From: Bradyrhizobium stylosanthis
GTDB taxonomy: Bacteria > Pseudomonadota > Alphaproteobacteria > Rhizobiales > Xanthobacteraceae
Reading direction: 5' to 3'
NCBI RefSeq assembly: GCF_001641335.1
Contig: NZ_LVEM01000005.1
Span: forward strand, 62,001-126,000
DNA length: 64,000 nt
Of this stretch, positions 55,158-64,000 are shown one piece after another (the stretch's first letter is position 1; each line of letters begins with the position of its first letter). The translations under genes were made by a program, and so were the position numbers. The notes beneath the pieces were generated by a model that was given only the letters and a program-made list of their open reading frames with translations, did no database searches and was not told where the DNA came from.

Positions 55158-56459
55158 ATGCGCAACGAGACGATCGCTATTCACGCCGGCTACGAACCCG
55201 AGGCGACCACGCACGCGGTTGCCGTGCCGATCTACCAGACCGCGGCCTACGCCTTCGATAGCGCCGATCACGGCGCGGCGCTCTTCAATCTTGAGGCGGA
55301 AGGTTTCCGCTACAGCCGTATCGCCAATCCGACCAGCGCGGTGCTGGAGAAGCGCATCGCCCAGCTCGAGGGCGGCGTCGGCGCGCTCGCGGTCGCGACC
55401 GGGCAGGCGGCGCTGCATTTCGCCTTCGTCAACGTCGCCGATCATGGCGGCAACATCGTTTCCGTGCCGCAGCTCTACGGCACCACGCACACGCTGCTTT
55501 CGCACATCCTGCCGCGCCAGGGCATCACCGGCCGCTTCGCCGAGAGCGACGCGCCCGATGCGATCGCCAGGCTGATCGACGAGAACACCCGCGCCGTGTT
55601 CGCCGAGACCATCGGCAATCCCGCCGGCAATGTCTGCGATATCGAGGCGCTGGCGAAAATCGCGCATGCGCATGGCGTGCCGCTGATCGTCGACAACACT
55701 GTCGCGACCCCGATCCTGCTCAAGCCGTTCGACTACGGCGCCGACATTGCCGTGCACTCCCTGACCAAGTTCCTGGGCGGCCACGGCACGACGCTCGGCG
55801 GCGCCATCGTCGATTCCGGCAATTTCCCCTGGGCGAAACACGCCGACCGCTTCCCGGCCTACAACAAGCCGGACGCGTCCTATCATGGCCTCGTCTATGC
55901 CGAGCGCTTCGGCCGCACCGCCTATATCGAGCGCGCACGCAGCGTCTATCAGCGCACCATGGGTTCGGTGCTGTCGCCGTTCAACGCCTTCCTGTTGCTG
56001 CAGGGCATCGAGACGGTGGCGCTGCGCATGGAGCGCCACGTCGAGAACGCGCGCAAGGTCGCCGAATTTTTGCGCGGCGATCCGCGCGTGGCGTGGGTCA
56101 ATTACACCGGTTTTCCGGACAGCCCCTATTATCCGCTCGTCCAGAAGTATCTCGACGGCAACGCCTCCTCGCTGTTCACCTTCGGCATCAAGGGCGGCAT
56201 GGAAGCCGGCAAGACCTTCTATGACGCGCTGAAGTTGATCACGCGCCTCGTCAATATCGGCGACGCCAAGTCGCTGGCCTGCCATCCGGCCTCGACCACG
56301 CACCGTCAGATGTCGGCGGAGCAACAGCGCGTCGCCGGCGTGCTGCCGGAGACGATCCGGCTCTCGATCGGCATCGAGCATTCCTCGGATATCATCGAGG
56401 ACATCGACCAGGCGTTGGAGAAGGCCTGTCCGTCGTCGCGGCTTCAGGCGGCGGAGTAG
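55158..56459 (+). CDS. metZ: O-acetyl/O-succinylhomoserine sulfhydrylase
   Basis: A 433-residue PLP enzyme of the Cys/Met metabolism family, making homocysteine from acylated homoserine and sulfide. It starts MRNETIAIHAGYEPEATTHA. The PLP Lys is in VHSLTKFLGGHGTTLGG, and the SRIANPTSAVLEKRIAQLEG and TIGNPAGNVCDIEALA segments are typical of the O-acetylhomoserine aminocarboxypropyltransferase group. ATG 55158 has GGAGG nine bases upstream inside a hairpin. Twelve bases before the MetA-family gene, forming a two-gene Met operon. Confidence 0.95.
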   Translation: MRNETIAIHAGYEPEATTHAVAVPIYQTAAYAFDSADHGAALFNLEAEGFRYSRIANPTSAVLEKRIAQLEGGVGALAVATGQAALHFAFVNVADHGGNIVSVPQLYGTTHTLLSHILPRQGITGRFAESDAPDAIARLIDENTRAVFAETIGNPAGNVCDIEALAKIAHAHGVPLIVDNTVATPILLKPFDYGADIAVHSLTKFLGGHGTTLGGAIVDSGNFPWAKHADRFPAYNKPDASYHGLVYAERFGRTAYIERARSVYQRTMGSVLSPFNAFLLLQGIETVALRMERHVENARKVAEFLRGDPRVAWVNYTGFPDSPYYPLVQKYLDGNASSLFTFGIKGGMEAGKTFYDALKLITRLVNIGDAKSLACHPASTTHRQMSAEQQRVAGVLPETIRLSIGIEHSSDIIEDIDQALEKACPSSRLQAAE

Positions 56460-56471
56460 GCGGACGGCCCG

Positions 56472-57473
56472 ATGACGATCTTGATCGACAGGGATCAAGG
56501 CATATCGAGCCCGGCGCTGGTGCCGGCCGAGGGCGACCTCGCGCATGATCACGCCGGCGCCGATCTCACGATCGGGCTGATCAACAACATGCCGGATCCG
56601 GCGCTGAAAGCGACCGAGCGGCAGTTCATGAAGCTGCTTCAGGCCGCCGCAGGTCCGCGCCGCATCCGCTTCCACTGCTTTTCGCTGCCCTCGGTCAAGC
56701 GCTCGCCGGAAGCGAAATGGCATGTCGAGAGCGAATATTCCGATCTCGCAGATCTCAAGCGTCAGAAATTCGACGGGCTGATCGTGACCGGCGCCGAGCC
56801 GGTTGCGCCCGAGCTCCACCAGGAGCCATATTGGCGCGACCTCACCGACCTCATCGATTGGGCCAAGGCCAACACGCGCTCGACGATCTGGTCGTGCCTC
56901 GCCGCGCATGCCGCAGTGCTGCATCTCGACGGCATCGAACGGCGCCGGCTGCCGGCCAAATGCCATGGCGTCTTCGACTGCGAAGCGCTGGTGGACGATT
57001 CCCTCACGCAGGCTGCTCCCGCGCCGCTCAAGGTTTCGCATTCACGCCTGAACGAGCTTGCCGAGAACGACCTCGCGCAGGCCGGCTATCAGGTGCTGAC
57101 CCGCTCGGCGCAGGCCGGCGTCGACGTGTTCGTGCGCCAATATCTCAGCCGATTCGTGTTCTTCCAGGGCCACCCGGAATATGACGCGCTGTCGCTCCAG
57201 CGCGAATATCTCCGTGACATCGGCCGCTACCTCGCGCGGGAACGCGAGAACTACCCGCATCTGCCCGTGAGCTATTTTGACGCAGCGACGGAAGAGAAGC
57301 TCGCCCGTTTCGAGAAACGGGCGCGGCACCAGCGCCATCCGGCGTTGACCAACGACCTGCCGGCGCTGAATTTGCGCGCCGATATCGCCGCCGGCAGCGC
57401 TGCGGCCGCGCTATTCCGCAATTGGTTGCACTATCTCGGTTCGCCAGCCGATGCGCCGCTCCTGGCGCGCTAG
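56472..57473 (+). CDS. metA: MetA-family homoserine O-acyltransferase
   Basis: A 333-residue enzyme of the glutamine-amidotransferase-like MetA fold. It acylates homoserine (acetyl or succinyl donor cannot be told by eye), supplying the MetZ substrate. The catalytic Cys is in TIWSCLAAHAAVLHLDGI near 142, and the catalytic His/Glu in FFQGHPEYDALSLQREYLRD. GLINNMPDPALKATERQFMK is the N-terminal family mark. The end is slightly longer than E. coli MetA. Confidence 0.9.
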   Translation: MTILIDRDQGISSPALVPAEGDLAHDHAGADLTIGLINNMPDPALKATERQFMKLLQAAAGPRRIRFHCFSLPSVKRSPEAKWHVESEYSDLADLKRQKFDGLIVTGAEPVAPELHQEPYWRDLTDLIDWAKANTRSTIWSCLAAHAAVLHLDGIERRRLPAKCHGVFDCEALVDDSLTQAAPAPLKVSHSRLNELAENDLAQAGYQVLTRSAQAGVDVFVRQYLSRFVFFQGHPEYDALSLQREYLRDIGRYLARERENYPHLPVSYFDAATEEKLARFEKRARHQRHPALTNDLPALNLRADIAAGSAAAALFRNWLHYLGSPADAPLLAR

Positions 57474-57571
57474 CCGGTTCGTTCGGCGTTAGGATTACCA
57501 AAGCGTTAGGCTTGCCTCGATCGGCGCCTGAATGTTTCAGTAGAGAAATACGGAATCACGGGAACGCAGTC

Positions 57572-58315
57572 GTGTGGTCGGCACTCCAGGGACGCGTGAG
57601 CAATCGGCTAGCCCGGCATTTCCGTGCCGCGCCGCACCGTTTGCCTGCGCATGCGCCGCTGGTGAGCTTCACCTTCGACGATGCGCCCGATAGCGCGGCC
57701 GGCGAGGGCGCCTCGCTGCTCGAGGCGCATGGCGGCCGCGGCACGTATTACATCGCGGGCAGCCTGATCGGCCAGCCGTCGGATCATTGGCATGGCCTGT
57801 CGAACGACGCGATCGTGCGGCTGCACCGGACAGGCCACGAGATCGCCTGCCACACCTTCTCGCACCAGAGCTCGGCCAATCTCGACGAAGCCGCCATGGC
57901 CCGCGAGATCGAGCGGAACCGCGCTCATTTCCGCGCCATCGATTCCTCGATCACGCTGGAGAACTTCGCCTATCCCTATGGGATCGCCTCGGTGTGGCGC
58001 AAGCCGCAGCTGGCAAAGACCTTCCGCTCGGCGCGCGGCATCCTTCCCGGCGTCAACAGCGATGTCATCGACCTCCAGTTCCTGCGCGCATCGCCGCTGG
58101 TCGAATGCGAGATCGACGAGGCAGGCGTCGATCGCTATTTCGACGAAGCGGTCGCGAGCGGCGGCTGGCTGATCTTCTACGGCCACGACGTCGCCGAGGC
58201 GCCAAGCCCCTATGGCTGCACGCCGCGCCTGATGCGCCACGCGCTCGAGGCGGCCCAGCGACGTGGCATGCCCATCGTGACGGTCGCGGAAGCGCTGCGG
58301 CGAATCGGGGTGTGA
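57572..58315 (+). CDS. Polysaccharide deacetylase (NodB-homology, CE4)
   Basis: A 247-residue CE4-fold protein. Motif 1 is VSFTFDDAPDSAAG (the second Asp is the metal ligand), and motif 2 is GHEIACHTFSHQSS (HxxxH). FAYPYGIAS and FYGHDVAE give the later motifs. GTG 57572 follows GGGAACGCAGTC; an upstream frame overlapping metA is not family-like. No signal peptide. It removes acetyl or similar groups from an N-acetylated sugar; substrate unknown. It is followed by a family C repeat. Confidence 0.87.
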   Translation: MWSALQGRVSNRLARHFRAAPHRLPAHAPLVSFTFDDAPDSAAGEGASLLEAHGGRGTYYIAGSLIGQPSDHWHGLSNDAIVRLHRTGHEIACHTFSHQSSANLDEAAMAREIERNRAHFRAIDSSITLENFAYPYGIASVWRKPQLAKTFRSARGILPGVNSDVIDLQFLRASPLVECEIDEAGVDRYFDEAVASGGWLIFYGHDVAEAPSPYGCTPRLMRHALEAAQRRGMPIVTVAEALRRIGV

Positions 58316-58320
58316 GACGC

Positions 58321-58470
58321 CTCTTCCTTCTCCCCTTGCGGGAGAAGGTGGCGCGAAGCGCCGGATGAGGGGTATGCCTCCGCAGTTTTCAATGCCTGGT
58401 CTGATCCGCGGATAGATACCCCTCACTCGCCGAGCTTCGCTCGGCACCCTCTCCCACAAGGGGAGAGGGA
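58321..58470. repeat. Palindromic intergenic repeat, family C (copy 2)
   Basis: A 150-base inverted element with left end CCTTCTCCCCTTGCGGGAGA and right end CCTCTCCCACAAGGGGAGAG; inner parts GCGCCGGATGAGGGGTATG and GATACCCCTCACTCGCCGA. It has the same structure as 8085-8240. It lies between the deacetylase stop and recQ, and its right end may double as the ribosome binding site of an upstream recQ start. Confidence 0.85.
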
Positions 58471-58563
58471 AGACCGGTGCAAGCCCCGCAAACGGCCTTG
58501 CCACGGCCGCCCCAGCATGCGACTGGCCTTGTGACGAATCCCGCGGCCTCGCTCGACTCACCC

Positions 58564-60429
<1,866 letters not shown>

Positions 60430-60452
60430 GGGGAGCAGCCTTTATTTCCGGT

Positions 60453-60579
60453 GTCGTCCCGGCGGAGGCCGGGACCCGTACCGCGTGATCTGTCGGCGGC
60501 GATCGGTAGGAGTACCGAACTCCGAGTCTTCGCCAAACTGCTCCCTGGGGGTATGGGTCCCGGCTTTCGCCGGGACGAC
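60453..60579. repeat. Palindromic intergenic repeat, family A (copy 3)
   Basis: A 127-base element with arms GTCGTCCCGGCGGAGGCCGG and CCGGCTTTCGCCGGGACGAC and inner CCGTACCGCGTGATCTGTC, GGAGTACCGAACTCCGAGT and GTATGGGTCCCGG. Its length is identical to the copy at 11878-12004, and most internal bases are shared. Lies between the convergent recQ and acdS genes. Confidence 0.85.
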
Positions 60580-60611
60580 AGCGGAGAGTAAGGCGAGAGC
60601 TAAGCCCTCGC

Positions 60612-61628
60612 TCAGCCGTTCCGGAACGCGTAGCCGTAGCCGTTCAGCGCCGGTGCGCCGCCGAGATGGGCGTAGAGGATCTTCGCGCCCTTCTCGAAAT
60701 AGCCCTTCTGCGCGAGGTCGATCAGGCCCTGCATCGACTTGCCCTCGTAGACGGGGTCGGTGATCATGGCTTCGAGACGGGCGGTGAGGCGGATCGCCTC
60801 CTTGGTCTCTTCCGACGGCACGCCATAGGCGGGATAGGCGTAGTCCTCGATCAGCACGACGTCGTCGGCGACGATGTCCTTACCGAGTTCGACGAGCTTT
60901 GCGGTGTTCTGCGCGATCGAGAGCACCTGTGATTTCGTCTGCGCCGGAGTGAAGGAAGCGTCGATGCCGATCACCTTGCGGGCGCGACCGTCGGCGGCGA
61001 AGCCCACCAGCATGCCGGCATGGGTCGAGCCGGTGACGGTGCAGACGATGACGTAGTCGAACTTGAAGCCGAGCTCGGCTTCCTGCTTGCGCACTTCCTC
61101 GGCGAAGCCGACATAGCCGAGCCCCCCATATTTGTGCACAGAGGCGCCGGCGGGAATGGCGTAGGGCTTGCCGCCCGCGGCCTTCACTTCCTCGACCGCC
61201 TGCTCCCAGCTCTTGCGGATGCCGATGTCGAAACCGTCGTCGACGAGGCGCACGTCGGCGCCCATGATGCGCGACAGCATGATGTTGCCGACGCGGTCAT
61301 AGACGGCGTCCTCGTGCGGCACCCAGGCTTCTTGCACCAGGCGGCACTTCATGCCGATCTTGGCGGCGACGGCGGCGATCATGCGGGTGTGGTTGGACTG
61401 CACGCCGCCGATCGACACCAGCGTGTCGGCGTTCGAGGCGATCGCGTCGGGGATGATGTATTCGAGTTTGCGCAGCTTGTTGCCGCCATAGGCGAGGCCG
61501 GAATTGCAGTCCTCGCGCTTGGCATAGATCTCGACATTGCCGCCGAGATGTTTTGACAGCCGCTCCAGCTTCTCGATCGGCGTCGGGCCGAAGGTCAGCG
61601 GATAGCGCGGAAATTGGTCGAGCTTCAT
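60612..61628 (-). CDS. acdS: 1-aminocyclopropane-1-carboxylate deaminase
   Basis: A 338-residue PLP enzyme converting ACC, the plant ethylene precursor, to 2-oxobutyrate and ammonia. All residues that separate true ACC deaminases from D-cysteine desulfhydrases are present at the standard positions: Lys51 (GGNKLRK), Ser78 (GVQSNH), Tyr294 and Glu295 (DPVYEGKSM) and Leu322 (AHLGGAP). Divergent from the Lrp-type regulator acdR with a 158-base gap. Suggests a plant-associated lifestyle. Confidence 0.97.
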   Translation of the reverse strand: MKLDQFPRYPLTFGPTPIEKLERLSKHLGGNVEIYAKREDCNSGLAYGGNKLRKLEYIIPDAIASNADTLVSIGGVQSNHTRMIAAVAAKIGMKCRLVQEAWVPHEDAVYDRVGNIMLSRIMGADVRLVDDGFDIGIRKSWEQAVEEVKAAGGKPYAIPAGASVHKYGGLGYVGFAEEVRKQEAELGFKFDYVIVCTVTGSTHAGMLVGFAADGRARKVIGIDASFTPAQTKSQVLSIAQNTAKLVELGKDIVADDVVLIEDYAYPAYGVPSEETKEAIRLTARLEAMITDPVYEGKSMQGLIDLAQKGYFEKGAKILYAHLGGAPALNGYGYAFRNG

Positions 61629-61786
61629 GGGTCATCCCGATTGGTGTTGGTGCTGGCCTCTGCCTAGCACCGCCCCGGAAAAATGTGCTCTCAATTATTG
61701 CGCCGTTATTGCGCATTTTCTTGCGCTGCTGGAGCGAATAGCTAATATTCCTTCCAGAAATATATCACCAGATGGAAGATTTTTCC
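61629..61786. promoter_or_regulatory. Divergent acdS / acdR control region
   Basis: This region is AT-rich compared with its surroundings (for example CTCAATTATTGCGCCGTTAT and GCTAATATTCCTTCC). It should hold the AcdR binding site and both promoters. GGAAG eight bases before ATG 61787 decides the acdR start. Confidence 0.45.
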
Positions 61787-62251
61787 ATGGCCTCTAGGCT
61801 TGATCGAACCGACCTTAAGATCCTGAGATTGCTGCAGAATAACGGCCGGCTGAGCAATGCCGAGCTGGCCGAAACCGTCGCGATCAGCCCCGCCACCTGC
61901 CATCGCCGCACCCAGCGCCTGTTCGAGGACGGGTTCATCCCCGCCGTGCGGGCCATGGTCGCGCCGAAGAAGGTGGCGAAGGGCACGCTGGTGATGGTCG
62001 GCGTCGTGCTCGACCGCTCGACCCCGGAGAGCTTTGCCACCTTCGAGCAGGCGGTCGCCAGGCTGAAATTCGTGCTCGACTGCCACCTCGTCGCCGGCGA
62101 TTTCGATTACTTCCTCAAGATCCGGGTCGGCGACATGGAGGACTTCAACCGCATCCATGGCGAGCAGCTCATCGCGCTGCCCGGCGTGCGCCAGACCCGC
62201 ACCTTCTTCGTGATGAAGGAGGTCGTCGACAATGCGCCGCTGGAGTTTTGA
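61787..62251 (+). CDS. acdR: Lrp/AsnC-type regulator of ACC deaminase
   Basis: A 154-residue Lrp-family regulator: helix-turn-helix in LKILRLLQNNGRLSNAELAE and ISPATCHRRTQRLFEDGFI, RAM domain with DCHLVAGDFDYFLKIRVGDM. ATG 61787 is used; an ATG at 61772 has no ribosome binding site. In many Proteobacteria AcdR is encoded divergently from acdS and controls it in response to ACC. This arrangement is seen here. A PLP enzyme gene follows 57 bases downstream. Confidence 0.92.
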   Translation: MASRLDRTDLKILRLLQNNGRLSNAELAETVAISPATCHRRTQRLFEDGFIPAVRAMVAPKKVAKGTLVMVGVVLDRSTPESFATFEQAVARLKFVLDCHLVAGDFDYFLKIRVGDMEDFNRIHGEQLIALPGVRQTRTFFVMKEVVDNAPLEF

Positions 62252-62308
62252 GCAGGAGCATTCCCCGGCGCACTTGATGCGCGATCCCCATCATGAGAGA
62301 TTCGCGTG

Positions 62309-63472
62309 ATGCAGACATTCCCCTTCCGCCAGCACAATCCGGCCGGGCCGGCCTATCGGCGCGGTTGGGTCGACGAGGCCGTGGCCGCGATCGAGGCCGA
62401 CCAGTGCCGCACGGCCGACACGCATCTGATCCGGCTGATCGTGCCGGCGCTGTCGGGCATCGACATCTATCTGAAGGATGAGTCCACGCATCCGACCGGC
62501 AGCCTGAAGCATCGTCTCGCGCGCTCGCTGTTCCTCTACGCGCTCTGCAACGGCCACATCCGCGAAGGCACGCCCGTGGTCGAGGCCTCGTCGGGATCGA
62601 CTGCGGTGTCGGAAGCCTACTTCGCTGAGATGATCGGCGTGCCCTTCTACGCCGTGATGCCGCGCACGACTTCGGCGGAGAAGATCGCCGCGATCGAGCA
62701 TTATGGCGGCAACTGCCATCTGATCGACGACGGCCGCGCGCTCTATGCGGAAGCCGCCGCGCTCGCCGACCGGCTGAATGGCCATTACATGGACCAGTTC
62801 ACCTTCGCCGAACGTGCTACCGACTGGCGGGGCAACAACAACATCGCCGAATCGATCTTCACCCAATTGCAGGGCGAGCCGCGGCCGCTGCCGGACTGGA
62901 TCGTGATGGGCGCGGGCACCGGCGGCACCTCGGCCACCATCGGGCGATATCTGCGCTATCGCCAATATCCGACGCGGCTGTGCGTCGCCGACGTCGAGCA
63001 CTCCGCCTTCTTCGACTGTTTCCGTACGCAGGATCGTTCCCATGTCTGCGATCGTCCGTCGCTGATCGAGGGCGTCGGCCGTCCCCGCTGCGAGCCGTCC
63101 TTCGTGCCCGGCGTGGTCGATCGCATGATGAAGATCCCGGATGCGGCAACGATCGCGGCGATGAACGTACTGTCGCGCCGGCTGCGCCGCGCGGTCGGCG
63201 GCTCCACCGGCACCAATTTCCTGGCGCTGTGCCGTCTCGCCGCGGAGATGCGCAAGACGAACGCGACAGGATCGCTCGTGACGCTGATCTGCGATTCCGG
63301 CGAGCGCTACCGGCAGACCTATTACGAGCCGAAATGGCTGAAAACGCGCGGCCTCGATCCGGCGCCGTTCGAGGCGGCGTTGTCGTCGTTCCTTGAGACC
63401 GGCGAGCCCTTGAGGCTCGACGTCGACGACGTCGTCAATCTGCAGGGCGCACGAAGTCCCGCCGCCTCGTAG
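62309..63472 (+). CDS. PLP-dependent cysteine-synthase-family enzyme
   Basis: A 387-residue fold-type II PLP enzyme. The Lys is in STHPTGSLKHRLARSLF, the substrate loop is VEASSGSTAVSEAYFAEM and the phosphate loop is MGAGTGGTSATIGRYLR. It is longer than CysK, with a C-terminal extension (RYRQTYYEPKWLKTRGLDPA). The first Met follows a GTG by three bases. Its place after acdR suggests it acts on an amino acid related to ACC or cysteine, perhaps as a desulfhydrase; not determinable here. Confidence 0.85.
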   Translation: MQTFPFRQHNPAGPAYRRGWVDEAVAAIEADQCRTADTHLIRLIVPALSGIDIYLKDESTHPTGSLKHRLARSLFLYALCNGHIREGTPVVEASSGSTAVSEAYFAEMIGVPFYAVMPRTTSAEKIAAIEHYGGNCHLIDDGRALYAEAAALADRLNGHYMDQFTFAERATDWRGNNNIAESIFTQLQGEPRPLPDWIVMGAGTGGTSATIGRYLRYRQYPTRLCVADVEHSAFFDCFRTQDRSHVCDRPSLIEGVGRPRCEPSFVPGVVDRMMKIPDAATIAAMNVLSRRLRRAVGGSTGTNFLALCRLAAEMRKTNATGSLVTLICDSGERYRQTYYEPKWLKTRGLDPAPFEAALSSFLETGEPLRLDVDDVVNLQGARSPAAS

Positions 63473-63581
63473 TCGCCATCTCGCTGCGATTTGCCAAAAG
63501 GCACGCCCGTCACGGCAACTTCACTTGCCTTGCCCGCGCATGCAGGTGACGGTTGCGTCTTCTCAACGAGGAGATCCCATC

Positions 63582-64000
63582 GTGCGCCTCCCCATTCTCG
63601 ATCCCAAGGATCTGACCGCCGAACAGAAGCCGCTCTATGACGACATGCGAGCCGGCATCACGGACCACTTCAAGGGCTTCGTGAACATGCGCGAGGACGG
63701 TGCGCTGCTCGGTCCCTGGAATCCCTGGATCCGTGAGCCGCGCTTCGGCAAGCCGGTGTGGGATCTGGTCAAGGCGATCGCGTCGAACCCGCTGCTGCCT
63801 GCCCCGGTGCGCGAGGTCGCGATCCTCGTCACCGGCTCGCATTTCCGTTCCGGCTACGAGCTTTATGCCCATGTGCTGGTCGCCGAGCAGCGCGGCCTTT
63901 CCGACGAGAAGCTCGCGACCATCGTCGCGGGCCAGCGGCCGGTCGATCTCACCAAGGAGGAGGCGGTCGCCTACGACATGGCCTCGGCGCTGGTGAGCGG
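63582..64000 (+). CDS. Carboxymuconolactone decarboxylase family protein (3' end outside window)
   Basis: The first 139 residues of an AhpD/CMD-fold protein, starting at GTG 63582 with GAGGAG eight bases upstream (MRLPILDPKDLTAEQKPLYD). LLGPWNPWIREPRFGKPVWD and VREVAILVTGSHFRSGYELY fit the family. The redox Cys pair of AhpD is not present, and the region reads SGYELYAHVLVAE instead, as in many uncharacterised members. Cut by the right edge. Confidence 0.85.
   Translation, partial: MRLPILDPKDLTAEQKPLYDDMRAGITDHFKGFVNMREDGALLGPWNPWIREPRFGKPVWDLVKAIASNPLLPAPVREVAILVTGSHFRSGYELYAHVLVAEQRGLSDEKLATIVAGQRPVDLTKEEAVAYDMASALVS

Overview
The window looks like a chromosomal segment of a Bradyrhizobium-type alphaproteobacterium (Rhizobiales). 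This is inferred from the high GC content, GTG/TTG starts, hpd/hmgA/fahA with dedicated regulators, a form II CO-dehydrogenase-like cluster, otsBA, metZ-metA, acdS under an Lrp regulator, and several families of GC-rich palindromic intergenic repeats. The species cannot be fixed from the sequence alone.

Layout. 0-3.3 kb: a caspase-fold pseudoenzyme (cut by the left edge), an AHL-lactonase-like metallo-hydrolase and a DUF6064 membrane protein. 3.2-11.8 kb: aromatic catabolism through homogentisate. A MarR regulator diverges from an operon of FAD monooxygenase, DUF2783 protein, MBL-fold protein, hmgA and fahA; an Lrp regulator diverges from hpd. Together these take 4-hydroxyphenylpyruvate to fumarate and acetoacetate, except that no maleylacetoacetate isomerase is present here. 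12-17 kb: a CaiB-type CoA transferase and a form II molybdenum hydroxylase (S-L-M order). 17.4-21.7 kb: two tandem chemoreceptors whose last 352 residues are almost identical. 21.9-27 kb: DUF3175 protein, MFS transporter, trehalose synthesis (otsB, otsA) and a small secreted protein.

27.2-45.8 kb reads as an accessory island beginning at tRNA-Ser(GGA). It opens with a broken tyrosine-integrase gene cut by a broken IS5-family transposase. A NarL-type histidine kinase/response regulator pair follows, then a long co-directional operon: Gly-rich secreted protein, formylglycine-generating enzyme, exported sulfatase, membrane-fused spermidine-synthase-like protein, DUF3302 plus HlyD-type adaptor, and a complete MoxR-DUF58-DUF4381-BatA-BatB/TPR-BatD module. 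The operon ends in a truncated secreted ORF. This is the most unusual region: it combines sulfatase maturation with a MoxR/VWA chaperone-type module in one transcription unit.

45.8-64 kb returns to core-like genes: LysR/MFS/aldo-keto reductase, an amidohydrolase overlapping a uracil-DNA-glycosylase-like gene, an amidase with a histone-H1-like tail, an orphan TadG-like protein, metZ-metA behind a strongly structured leader, a polysaccharide deacetylase, recQ, acdS/acdR with a PLP-lyase, and a carboxymuconolactone-decarboxylase-family gene cut by the right edge. No rRNA or CRISPR array was seen.
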